Below are positions 8,377 to 16,588 of a stretch of DNA of 64,000 nt, piece after piece; position 1 is the first letter of the stretch, and every line of letters starts with the position of its first letter. A model generated the notes under the pieces. It made no database searches, was not told the DNA's origin, and worked only from the letters and a program-made list of their open reading frames with translations. A program made the translations under genes and the position numbers. This stretch comes from Bacteroidales bacterium (GTDB lineage Bacteria > Bacteroidota > Bacteroidia > Bacteroidales > F082), in assembly GCA_024400425.1 (NCBI GenBank), contig JAKSMV010000001.1, positions 124,001-188,000 on the forward strand. The letters are read 5' to 3'.

Positions 8377-9068
8377 AGCAGAATCTGTTTCAGTTCTTCA
8401 AAACGGCTGATTTTCATCATTCGTTCGTGCTCGAAGTGTTCGATGACTTCGTGCTGCCACATCACCTCGTAAGGAATGAAAACACCCCATGCGCCTATTT
8501 CGAGGGCGGGTTGTATGTCGGATTTCAGGGAGTTCCCGACCATCAGCAATTCGGAAGGCTCGACACCCATTTCTTTGCAAAGCTGTTGGTATTGTGGTTG
8601 TTTCTTGTTCGAGACGATCACTACCTTGTCGAAGAAAGGCTCTAGGCCAGAGCGCTGCAGTTTGTGTTCTTGGGTCATCAGTTCGCCTTTGGTGAAAAGG
8701 ACAAGTTGGTATTTCCCGCTGTCTTTCAGGGCTTGCATGGTCTCGACGACTCCCGCTAAAGGTGTGGCTTTCAGGTGCATGAGGGTCTTGCCCAAATTGA
8801 TGATCTGCAGAATCTCGTCGGGTTTTACCTTGCCTTGGCTCACTTTGCAGGCATTCTCGACTAGCGAGAGGGTGAAGGCAACGGCACCATAGCCATAGTC
8901 TGCCATGTTGCCCATCTCGGTCTCGAAAAGGCTCTTCGATACGGTCTCGGCATCGGCGTAGGGCGACAGGATGGCGCACATGTCGCGTTCCACTTGCTGG
9001 AAGAAAGGCTCGTTATCCCATAGGGTGTCGTCAGCGTCAAAAGCTATAACTTTAAGGTTTTCAATCAT
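8373..9068 (-). CDS. HAD-superfamily hydrolase
   Basis: A 231-residue protein. HAD motif I is FDADDTLWD near the N-terminus, motif II is LVLFTKGE, the motif III lysine lies in the KVVIVSNKK region, and motif IV is MVGNSLKSDIQPA. The cap is helical and inserted after motif I, so it is a class I (YjjG/pyrophosphatase-like) phosphatase. The start at 9068 (MIENLKVIAFD) overlaps the upstream 91-residue gene by 8 bp, which fits translational coupling. The substrate is probably a small phosphate ester and cannot be named. Confidence 0.88.
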   Translation of the reverse strand: MIENLKVIAFDADDTLWDNEPFFQQVERDMCAILSPYADAETVSKSLFETEMGNMADYGYGAVAFTLSLVENACKVSQGKVKPDEILQIINLGKTLMHLKATPLAGVVETMQALKDSGKYQLVLFTKGELMTQEHKLQRSGLEPFFDKVVIVSNKKQPQYQQLCKEMGVEPSELLMVGNSLKSDIQPALEIGAWGVFIPYEVMWQHEVIEHFEHERMMKISRFEELKQILL

Positions 9069-9336
9069 TTTCTGAGTCGATTTTGGCAATCCATCTTTCG
9101 ATGTCGTTCACACGTTGTTGGTATTTCTCGATTTGTCCTTCAATGAAGTCGTCGCTGTATTTCCGGTCGCAAAATCCATTGCCACGGGCGATGTAGGCAT
9201 CGTCGTCGAGCGAGTCGAGGACTTCTTCGTAGTTTTGCAGGTATTGTCGGTTTTCGGCCAACAGCTGCTTCAACTCGTCAAGGTCGGCTTCGAGGCTTTC
9301 GCCCGTGGCAAAGGTGAAATGGTGCTTGGTCATCAT
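9061..9336 (-). CDS. Small coiled-coil hypothetical protein
   Basis: A 91-residue acidic, helical protein (LDELKQLLAENRQYLQNYEE ... EGQIEKYQQRVNDIERWI) with coiled-coil character and no known motif. Its ATG overlaps the nitroreductase TGA (ATGA arrangement) and its end overlaps the HAD start, so it lies in the middle of a tightly coupled three-gene operon. Confidence 0.75.
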   Translation of the reverse strand: MMTKHHFTFATGESLEADLDELKQLLAENRQYLQNYEEVLDSLDDDAYIARGNGFCDRKYSDDFIEGQIEKYQQRVNDIERWIAKIDSEND

Positions 9337-9971
9337 TCAATCCAATACACATAGTTCTCTTTGCGTGGACGGGCTTCAGGATAGTCGCCGTTCACATAGC
9401 CGAGGATGCAGTTGCCGATGCCCACATAGTCGCCTTCGATGCCGAGGTTCTTCAGGATGGCTTGGCCTTCTTCGGTCTCGAACACTTCCTTGGCGCGGTG
9501 GATCCAGCATGAGCCGAGGCCTTTGGCATGGGCGGCGTTCATCAGGTTGCCCATCACGAGGCTGCCGTCTTCGTGCCATGTCATGGCGGCGGCGCGGTCG
9601 GCGAGGACGACGAGGACGACGGGAGCGCCATAGAATGGGTCGCTGTCGTTGCCCATCACGGCGGCGTTGAGGCGGCTCAGCTGGTCGCGCACCTCGCGGT
9701 TGGTGACGGCGATGATGATAGGACTTTGGCGGTTCATGCCCGTGGGGGCATAGGTTCCGGCTTCGCAGATTTCTTCGATGACCTCGCGTGGAGGCATCTC
9801 GTCGGTGTAGCTGCGCACGCTGCGACGTGTCAGCAGGTCGTTCATGGTTGTATTCATGACAGTTTGTGTTTCGTTGTTCGTTTCAGGAGTCTCAACAGGT
9901 TGGTTGTTGGTGCATGAGGTCAGGCCAATGAAAGCGAGGGCCAGACTGATGATAAGCGAAGTGTTTTTCAT
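9333..9971 (-). CDS. Nitroreductase-family protein with lipoprotein signal
   Basis: A 212-residue protein with the FMN-dependent nitroreductase fold: LLTRRSVRSYTDEMPP binds FMN phosphate, then APTGMNRQSP, GLGSCWIH and GNCILGYVNGD are family motifs. The start at 9971 gives MKNTSLIISLALAFIGLTSC with a lipobox (LTSC), so the mature protein would be a lipoprotein. Most nitroreductases are cytoplasmic, so an FMN enzyme behind a Sec lipobox is odd; an internal start (MNTTMNDLL) would give a soluble form. It heads the operon with the 91-residue protein and the HAD hydrolase. Confidence 0.87.
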   Translation of the reverse strand: MKNTSLIISLALAFIGLTSCTNNQPVETPETNNETQTVMNTTMNDLLTRRSVRSYTDEMPPREVIEEICEAGTYAPTGMNRQSPIIIAVTNREVRDQLSRLNAAVMGNDSDPFYGAPVVLVVLADRAAAMTWHEDGSLVMGNLMNAAHAKGLGSCWIHRAKEVFETEEGQAILKNLGIEGDYVGIGNCILGYVNGDYPEARPRKENYVYWIE

Positions 9972-10001
9972 AAGCAGTAATTTTAATTTGATTTTGTGCC
10001 G

Positions 10002-10009
10002 CAAAAGTA
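10002..10009 (-). promoter_or_regulatory. -7 box (TACTTTTG) for the nitroreductase operon
   Basis: Minus-strand TACTTTTG, 30 bp upstream of the ATG at 9971. Confidence 0.6.
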
Positions 10010-10046
10010 ATAAAAACACATAGAAGTTGTCTTGAATTTTTATTAG

Positions 10047-10062
10047 GTAGAGAGGTCTCTAC
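10047..10062. repeat. Short palindrome related to the GTAGAGAC interspersed repeat
   Basis: A perfect 16-bp palindrome, GTAGAGAGGTCTCTAC, followed by AAACGTCTC. The outer arms equal those of the 27-bp element found at 33621 and elsewhere, but the GCCATGGC core is missing. It may be a truncated copy. Confidence 0.5.
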
Positions 10063-10151
10063 AAACGTCTCGGCTATTTCACCGCTTTCATGTTGTTTTT
10101 TGCACAATATTTGATATGCCTTTTCCGTATGTAACCAATAATACTTTAAAT

Positions 10152-13100
10152 ATGAAAACAAAGCTCATCATTGTGTCGGCCATTTTGGCAGCAGCCCTGA
10201 CTACCCTCAGCCTGTTCGCCTTCAGTGCGCCTTCGAAGCCTGACAACAATAACAATTACGAAGATATGTGGAAAAAAGTCACCGAAAATCTTACCAAAGA
10301 CCTTCCCGAAACAGCAGAGAAGGAACTCGATGCCATTGAGAAACAGGCCGAGAAAGACAAAAACCAAGTGCAGTTGCTGAAGACCATCCTCTATAGGCAG
10401 CAAATCATGCGATACACCGTTGAAGACGACCCGCAGCAGGCCTTCATCCGCTATGCCGAAGCTCAGTTTGAGCGCTTGGATGAAGTGCCTCGTGCCATAC
10501 TCCACGAAGAAGTGGCCAAGGCATACGCCGATTATCTCGACGAAAACAGCTGGACCATCAATGACAATCTGTCAGTTGACGGTGACTTGAGTAAGGTGGA
10601 GATGAAATATTGGGACAAAGGAACGTTCCGCCACCTCATTAACCAGCATTATGCCGAAGCTCTGAAACCTACCGAAGCTCTCAAAAAGGCATCCACAAAA
10701 GACCATCTGCCTCTGTATGAGAGCAAAAACAATGTCACCGACTACATTGAATACGAGCCTACGATGTTCGAATTCATGTTCCATCGCGTGGCGAAATACT
10801 ATCAGGAGATTTCGACTGCCGACGACATTCAAGGCGATTGGAACACCGAAGACTGGTGGCTCACCGATAGTGAATTTGTCAAGGCCGACCTCGGCACGAG
10901 CGATTCACCCATCATACAATGCCTCAGCATTTTCCAGCAAATTATTGCCTACAATATCAAGAATAGCAAGGAGGACGTACTGATTTTCAACGACTACAAG
11001 CGTTTACAGTTTGTCAACAATATCTTGAACGAAAGCGAGAAATACATGGCTGCATTGGAAGACCTGAAAGCCAAACACAGCCAAAATGAACTCTCCGCCG
11101 AAATTACCGCGCTAATTGCCGACCAGCTCATCAGCGATTACAATGATAACAGCGATGACAGCACTTATTTCGACCATCTCAAGAATGCCAAGGCGATGTG
11201 CGAACAGGCCATTGCCGACTTCCCAAAATCGGCTGGTGCAAAAAAATGTGAGAAAATCATCAGCTATATAGAGGAACCTCAAATTCATGTTGAACTGAAC
11301 CAAGTGCAGTTGCCCAACGAAAACATTCCCGCTTTCCTGATTTACAAGAACGTGACTAAGCCTTATTATAAATTGGTGAAAGTCAGCGAAGAGGAACAGA
11401 AAAGGCTAAGCGAACTTCCGAAAGAAGACTTGCTGAAAGACCTCAAGAAACGTAAGGCCGTGGCCGAAACTGAACTCGACATACCAGCCGAAACCGACTA
11501 TCGCGAACACAGCAGCTTGATAGCCTTGCCAGCCTTGGAAAATGGTATCTACTACCTTGTCGCTTCCATCAGCAAAGGCAATGCAGAAGTTGAGAAGAAT
11601 CTGGCCTTGAATTTTCAAGTCTCGAACCTCAGTTTCGTCACAAGCAACGAAAACGAGAAGATGACCCTCGTCACCCTCGACCGCAAATCGGGTAAGACTG
11701 TGGAAGGTGTGACTGTGGAACTCTACAAACGCGAATACAACTACAAGAAGCGCGCCTACGAAACCAATATCATCGCCACCGAGAAATCGGACAAGAACGG
11801 AATGGTCGTCTTGAACCGCCAAGATGGCGACAATTCGTTCTGCATCAATCTCCGCAAAGGCAACGATGTCTTGCTATCGGAGAATTATTTCCACATAAGC
11901 AAAAACAATGCTGAGCGCGAAAACTTTAGCACTACCATTCTCACCGACCGCGCCATCTATCGTCCGGGCCAGACTGTCTATTTCAAGGGCATCGTGACAC
12001 GCACGCAAGGCAACGACAAGAGTCTGGTGAAAGATTTTGAAGAAACTATCCGTTTTATGGATGCCAACTGGCAGGAAATCAGCAAGGCAAGTTACGAGAC
12101 TGACGAATACGGCTCATTCAGCGGCTCGTTTGTCATTCCAACCGACAGACTGAACGGCTATTTCCGTCTGCAAGCCGGCAATGGCAGTACGGGTTTCCGC
12201 GTAGAAGAATACAAACGCCCAACTTTTGAGGTGAATTTCGAGAGTCTGAAAGAACAATACAAACTCAACCAAGAAGTTACCGTCAGCGGCAGCGTGGATG
12301 CCTACGCAGGTTTCGGCTTGGACGATGTGGAATACAGCTACCGCGTGGTGCGCAAGACCTCGTTCCCGTGGCGCTGCTGGTGGTGGTACTATCCGAGCGT
12401 CGAAGACGAGCAAATCGCCTTCGGTAAGGCACGCACCGACGAAGCGGGCAAGTTTGCCATCACCTTCAACCTCAAGCCTTCGCTGAAGACCAAACCCGAA
12501 CAGCAGCCTGTATTTACTTACGAAATCGAGGTGACGGCCACCAGCGCACAAGGCGAGACCCATAGTGATACTTATTCGATTCGCGCTGGATACAACTCGT
12601 TGGCTATCAATGCAAATATTCCAAATATCGTTGAACAGTCGGAGCTGAAAGACTACAACATCGAGGCAGTCAATATGAGTGGTGCACCTGCCAAGAGCCG
12701 CATCGCGCGCAAGATCTATCGCCTTGATGATGCCAAGCAAATCAGCTATTTTGAGGCATTCGACTATGAGGGAAATCTCGACCGCCAGCTGCTTAACGAT
12801 GCCGATTTGGAACGCCTCTTCCCGAACTATAGTTTTTACGAAAAGAGAAACAAGACCTTGGTCTATCAAGATGAGGTGGTGGCCGACAGTCAAGTGAAAT
12901 TCTGTGAGGCAACGCTTAATCCTGGCAGATATTATATCGAACTGACGAGTCTGGACGACCCATTGGCGCATATCGCAAAGGAATTCAGTGTGTTCAGCAA
13001 TAGTTCGAAGCAGATGCCTTACACCGCCATGACTTGGAGCCAAACCGACAAGACCACGGCCCATCCTGGCGACGAAATCCGTTTCTCGTTAGGCACTTCG

Positions 13101-16100
13101 GCCAAAGATGTGGAAATGTGGGTGCAACTCGTCCATGGCAATGAAATCCGCCTCGACAAATGGCTGAAAATCAATGATGGCGTACAGACTATCTCTTATA
13201 AGGTGCGAGAACAAGACCGCGGCGGACTGATGCTGAGAACGGCTTTCGTGAAGGAAAACTCGGTGCAAATCGACGATGTGAACATCAGCGTGCCGTACGA
13301 CAACCTCGACCTAAATGTGAAACTTGCCACCATGCGCGACAAGCTCACTCCAGGTGCCGAAGAAACTTGGGAAGTGACCGTCGCCGACTACAAGGACAAT
13401 CCTTTGGAAGCCGCCTTGTTGGCGGGCATGTATGATGCCTCGCTTGACGAATTTGCCTACCATGATTGGAGTTTCAGCATGAAGCCATCATCTGTTTATG
13501 GCCGTCAATTCGAGTCTGATAATCATAGGTTTATATCATCGAACACGTCGCTCGACTATTTCTATTTCGGTATCTTCTTCAATTTCACCTTACCTTCCGA
13601 TGCGCCTTTCTTTGATGCCATTTATTTTGGCCGCAGAATGTATAAGGGTGCAGGCAGATTTGGCGGCGGAATAGTCAATGATATGGTTTGTTACGAGGAA
13701 AGTGCCCCGATGCCTTGTGTAGCCAACGATGCAAATAATACTTTTGATGCGTCAGTGGCAATGGACGAAGTAGGAAGTATTGAACCACAGGCAAAACTCA
13801 CAACTGAGACTCCGAAGGAAGAAGTCAACAGTGAGCCATCTATCCGCGAGAACTTCAACGAGACGGCTTTCTTCTTCCCCAACTTGCGCACCAATGCCGA
13901 TGGCAGCGCTACCTTCACTTTCACCATGCCCGATGCCCTCACGCGTTGGAACCTCATGCTCTTGGCCTACACCAAAGACCGTCAGACGGGGCAGCACCAG
14001 CAGAGCTTCACTTCGTCGAAGCCTGTGATGATTATGGCCGACATGCCTCGCTACATGTACGACACCGACACACTTTGGTTCGTGGCAAATGTCATCAACA
14101 CGGGCGACGATGCTGTCACGCCAAAGGCTAAACTCGAAATCTTCGATGCCACCTCGATGGAACCCATCGACATGGTGGTTTCGGATGCCGTCGTCCCGAT
14201 GCAGGAAATCATGCCAGGTCGCAGCCAAGAAGTGCGCTGGAAGGTGGCTTCGCAATACGACCTCAGCCTGTTGGCCTTCCGTTTCACCGCCTACGCGGGT
14301 CAGTTCAGCGATGCAGAGCAACACCTTTTGCCCGTGCTGAGTAGTGAGGTCTTCATGACCCAGACCTTGCCTATCACGGTGAAAGCCGAGACCGAACAGA
14401 CTTTCGATTTCGACTGCATCGCCAATCCCAACAGTCGCGAGCGCGACTATAGCCTGACGCTCAATTTCAGCACCAATCCGGTGTGGTATGCCGTCCAGTC
14501 GCTGCCTTCGTTAGCTAACCTCGACACCGACCGCGCCGAGACGGCTTTCTATGTGTTTTATGCCAATACGCTTTCGTCTTACATCGCCGACCACATTCCG
14601 AACCTCCTGGCTTACATCAAGAAATGGCAAATCGAAACACCCGATGCCTTGCTCTCGCAGCTCGAAAAAGACCAAGACCTGAAGGCCATCATGCTGCAAG
14701 AAACACCTTGGGTACTCGAAGCCAAGAGCGAAACCGAACAGCGTTCACGTATCGTCACCTTGTTTGAAATCAATACTTTACGCCAACAGCAAACCGAAGC
14801 ACTCAACCTGATTGAGAAGAAACAGAAATACAATGGCGGTTGGTCGTGGATGGATGGTATGCCCGAAAGTCCATGGATTTCGACCTACATCTTGACAGGT
14901 TTCGGAAAGTTGCAGAAGATGGGTGCCTTGTCGTCGTTAAGTGGTGCCGACCAGCAAACTGCCCAAAGAATTTGCGATAAGGCCGTCAAATATCTTGAAT
15001 ACGAAGTGGCCGACACCTATCGCGAGATGAAGAAATACAAGAAAGACTGGCCAATTAGCTCGACAACCTTATCCGAGCTTTATGCACTGAGTTTCTTCAA
15101 GGAACAAAACTCCGACAAAGACTTCGCCACAGCCAAGCAGTATTATCTCGGTAGCCTCGACAAGGAATGGACCAAGTTCAATTTCAACGACAAGTCGAAG
15201 GCCTCTATCGTGCTCTACCGCAATGGCAACGAAAAGACCGCCAAACTGATGATTCAGTCGTTCAAGGAATGCGCACAAAAGAACGAGCAAATCGGCATAT
15301 ACTGGCCGAAGAAATACTTCGCCTTCGAGTCGCACATCGCCACCCATGCCAACATCATGGCCGCCTTTGCCGAAATCGACCAAGACCAAGAGATGCTCGA
15401 CCAGCTCCGCGTGTGGCTGCTCACGCAGAAGCAGACCAACATGTGGGAAAACTCAGCCTCCACCGCCGATGCCATCTATGCCTTGCTCATGCGCGGCAGC
15501 GACTGGTTCGAGGAAGGCAAGAACGTGACACTGCATTGGGGCTCGGTGCAGACACCAGGTGCCGAAATCTCCACCGAAGGCGGAGTGGCTGGCACGGGCT
15601 TCATCCAACGCCGCTGGAACGCCAACGAAGTCACCTCCGAGATGCGCCAACTCACCGTCAACAACCCGACGCCACACTTGGTTTGGGGCGGCTTGTTCCG
15701 CCAGTATTTCGTCCCCATCGACGAAGTGAAGTCGAGCGATGCCGGAATGAGCATCAAGCGCGAACTGTTTGTGGAGACCGTAGATGAAAACGGCAAGAAA
15801 CTGGTCCCGATTGGGAACCGCACCTTGAAAGTCGGCGACAAGATTACGGTGAAGCTCACCATCGAAAGCCAGCAAGACATGTCGTTTGTCTTCGTGAAGG
15901 ACTTGCGTGCCGCAGGTTTCGAGCCTATTGAGCAGGTTTCGCGTTACGAGAGCAACGACGGCTTGTGGTACTATCAGTCGAACACCGACACCGACATGGA
16001 GTTCTTCATCGAGCATCTGCCCAAGGGCACGCATCAGGTGGAATACAGCCTATTCGTCACCAAGGAAGGCAACCTCAGCAACGGCTACGCCCTCATCCAG

Positions 16101-16163
16101 TGTCAATACGCACCTGAGTTTAGCTCCTATTCCGACGGAATGCGGGTGATGGTGGGAGAATGA
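10152..16163 (+). CDS. Alpha-2-macroglobulin-family protein lacking the thioester
   Basis: A 2003-residue periplasmic protein. The start at 10152 gives a signal peptide without lipobox (MKTKLIIVSAILAAALTTLS). A helical N-terminal region runs to about 390. The MG2 domain opens with TDRAIYRPGQTVYFKG near residue 598, and the A2M core is FPNLRTNADGSATFTF near 1240. A terpenoid-toroid-like helical domain (about 1440-1760, with NGGWSWMDGM) and a receptor-binding-like C-terminus follow. Bacterial relatives trap or inhibit proteases in the periplasm. The thioester box expected at residues 1461-1464 (CxEQ type) reads RAET, so covalent trapping is not possible. The gene stands alone. Confidence 0.9.
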   Translation: MKTKLIIVSAILAAALTTLSLFAFSAPSKPDNNNNYEDMWKKVTENLTKDLPETAEKELDAIEKQAEKDKNQVQLLKTILYRQQIMRYTVEDDPQQAFIRYAEAQFERLDEVPRAILHEEVAKAYADYLDENSWTINDNLSVDGDLSKVEMKYWDKGTFRHLINQHYAEALKPTEALKKASTKDHLPLYESKNNVTDYIEYEPTMFEFMFHRVAKYYQEISTADDIQGDWNTEDWWLTDSEFVKADLGTSDSPIIQCLSIFQQIIAYNIKNSKEDVLIFNDYKRLQFVNNILNESEKYMAALEDLKAKHSQNELSAEITALIADQLISDYNDNSDDSTYFDHLKNAKAMCEQAIADFPKSAGAKKCEKIISYIEEPQIHVELNQVQLPNENIPAFLIYKNVTKPYYKLVKVSEEEQKRLSELPKEDLLKDLKKRKAVAETELDIPAETDYREHSSLIALPALENGIYYLVASISKGNAEVEKNLALNFQVSNLSFVTSNENEKMTLVTLDRKSGKTVEGVTVELYKREYNYKKRAYETNIIATEKSDKNGMVVLNRQDGDNSFCINLRKGNDVLLSENYFHISKNNAERENFSTTILTDRAIYRPGQTVYFKGIVTRTQGNDKSLVKDFEETIRFMDANWQEISKASYETDEYGSFSGSFVIPTDRLNGYFRLQAGNGSTGFRVEEYKRPTFEVNFESLKEQYKLNQEVTVSGSVDAYAGFGLDDVEYSYRVVRKTSFPWRCWWWYYPSVEDEQIAFGKARTDEAGKFAITFNLKPSLKTKPEQQPVFTYEIEVTATSAQGETHSDTYSIRAGYNSLAINANIPNIVEQSELKDYNIEAVNMSGAPAKSRIARKIYRLDDAKQISYFEAFDYEGNLDRQLLNDADLERLFPNYSFYEKRNKTLVYQDEVVADSQVKFCEATLNPGRYYIELTSLDDPLAHIAKEFSVFSNSSKQMPYTAMTWSQTDKTTAHPGDEIRFSLGTSAKDVEMWVQLVHGNEIRLDKWLKINDGVQTISYKVREQDRGGLMLRTAFVKENSVQIDDVNISVPYDNLDLNVKLATMRDKLTPGAEETWEVTVADYKDNPLEAALLAGMYDASLDEFAYHDWSFSMKPSSVYGRQFESDNHRFISSNTSLDYFYFGIFFNFTLPSDAPFFDAIYFGRRMYKGAGRFGGGIVNDMVCYEESAPMPCVANDANNTFDASVAMDEVGSIEPQAKLTTETPKEEVNSEPSIRENFNETAFFFPNLRTNADGSATFTFTMPDALTRWNLMLLAYTKDRQTGQHQQSFTSSKPVMIMADMPRYMYDTDTLWFVANVINTGDDAVTPKAKLEIFDATSMEPIDMVVSDAVVPMQEIMPGRSQEVRWKVASQYDLSLLAFRFTAYAGQFSDAEQHLLPVLSSEVFMTQTLPITVKAETEQTFDFDCIANPNSRERDYSLTLNFSTNPVWYAVQSLPSLANLDTDRAETAFYVFYANTLSSYIADHIPNLLAYIKKWQIETPDALLSQLEKDQDLKAIMLQETPWVLEAKSETEQRSRIVTLFEINTLRQQQTEALNLIEKKQKYNGGWSWMDGMPESPWISTYILTGFGKLQKMGALSSLSGADQQTAQRICDKAVKYLEYEVADTYREMKKYKKDWPISSTTLSELYALSFFKEQNSDKDFATAKQYYLGSLDKEWTKFNFNDKSKASIVLYRNGNEKTAKLMIQSFKECAQKNEQIGIYWPKKYFAFESHIATHANIMAAFAEIDQDQEMLDQLRVWLLTQKQTNMWENSASTADAIYALLMRGSDWFEEGKNVTLHWGSVQTPGAEISTEGGVAGTGFIQRRWNANEVTSEMRQLTVNNPTPHLVWGGLFRQYFVPIDEVKSSDAGMSIKRELFVETVDENGKKLVPIGNRTLKVGDKITVKLTIESQQDMSFVFVKDLRAAGFEPIEQVSRYESNDGLWYYQSNTDTDMEFFIEHLPKGTHQVEYSLFVTKEGNLSNGYALIQCQYAPEFSSYSDGMRVMVGE

Positions 16164-16191
16164 AAAATGTTGTAAGTTGCTATATAATTTG

Positions 16192-16199
16192 TATTTTTG
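16192..16199 (+). promoter_or_regulatory. -7 box (TATTTTTG) for the lipoprotein-AsmA operon
   Basis: A perfect TAnnTTTG, 19 bp upstream of the ATG at 16219 and just after the macroglobulin stop codon. Confidence 0.65.
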
Positions 16200-16218
16200 C
16201 GCCTTAAAGTCATAGAAT

Positions 16219-16584
16219 ATGAAAAAGTTATCGATAATGATTGTCGCCATAGTTTGCTTGGCATTCTCGATGGCCTCTTGTGACGACGACACCAACACCG
16301 GTTTCGATAAGGCCTTGTTGTATGGCAAATGGCAAGAAGGTTCCGTCTTCGAGCGTTACAACGCTGACGGTACGGGCATCACTTGGGATGAGGCTGACGA
16401 CATCATGGAAGAAGAAGGCCAGCCTTTCAACTGGACGCTGAGCGGCGATATCCTTACGCAAGAGCATCTTACGGTTTTCGGTTCAATCATTCCTAGGGTC
16501 TATACGGTGAGCACGCTGAATACGAGCAACTTGACCTATTATGATGATTACGGAAGTTATCATTATTTCACTAAAGCAGACTGA
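16219..16584 (+). CDS. Small lipocalin-like surface lipoprotein
   Basis: A 121-residue lipoprotein: signal MKKLSIMIVAIVCLAFSMASC with a lipobox, then CDDDTN. Acidic residues right after the Cys match the lipoprotein export signal of Bacteroidota and suggest surface exposure. The mature part (LLYGKWQEGSVFERYNADGTG ... FNWTLSGDILTQEH) has the beta-rich pattern of the small lipocalin-like domains common in the phylum. Ligand unknown. It precedes the AsmA gene by 4 bp. Confidence 0.75.
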   Translation: MKKLSIMIVAIVCLAFSMASCDDDTNTGFDKALLYGKWQEGSVFERYNADGTGITWDEADDIMEEEGQPFNWTLSGDILTQEHLTVFGSIIPRVYTVSTLNTSNLTYYDDYGSYHYFTKAD

Positions 16585-16588
16585 TGCC

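Noticed and set aside
12114..13064. 316-residue minus-strand frame inside the macroglobulin gene
   Set aside because: Antisense shadow of a continuous 2003-residue protein with domain matches on both sides.
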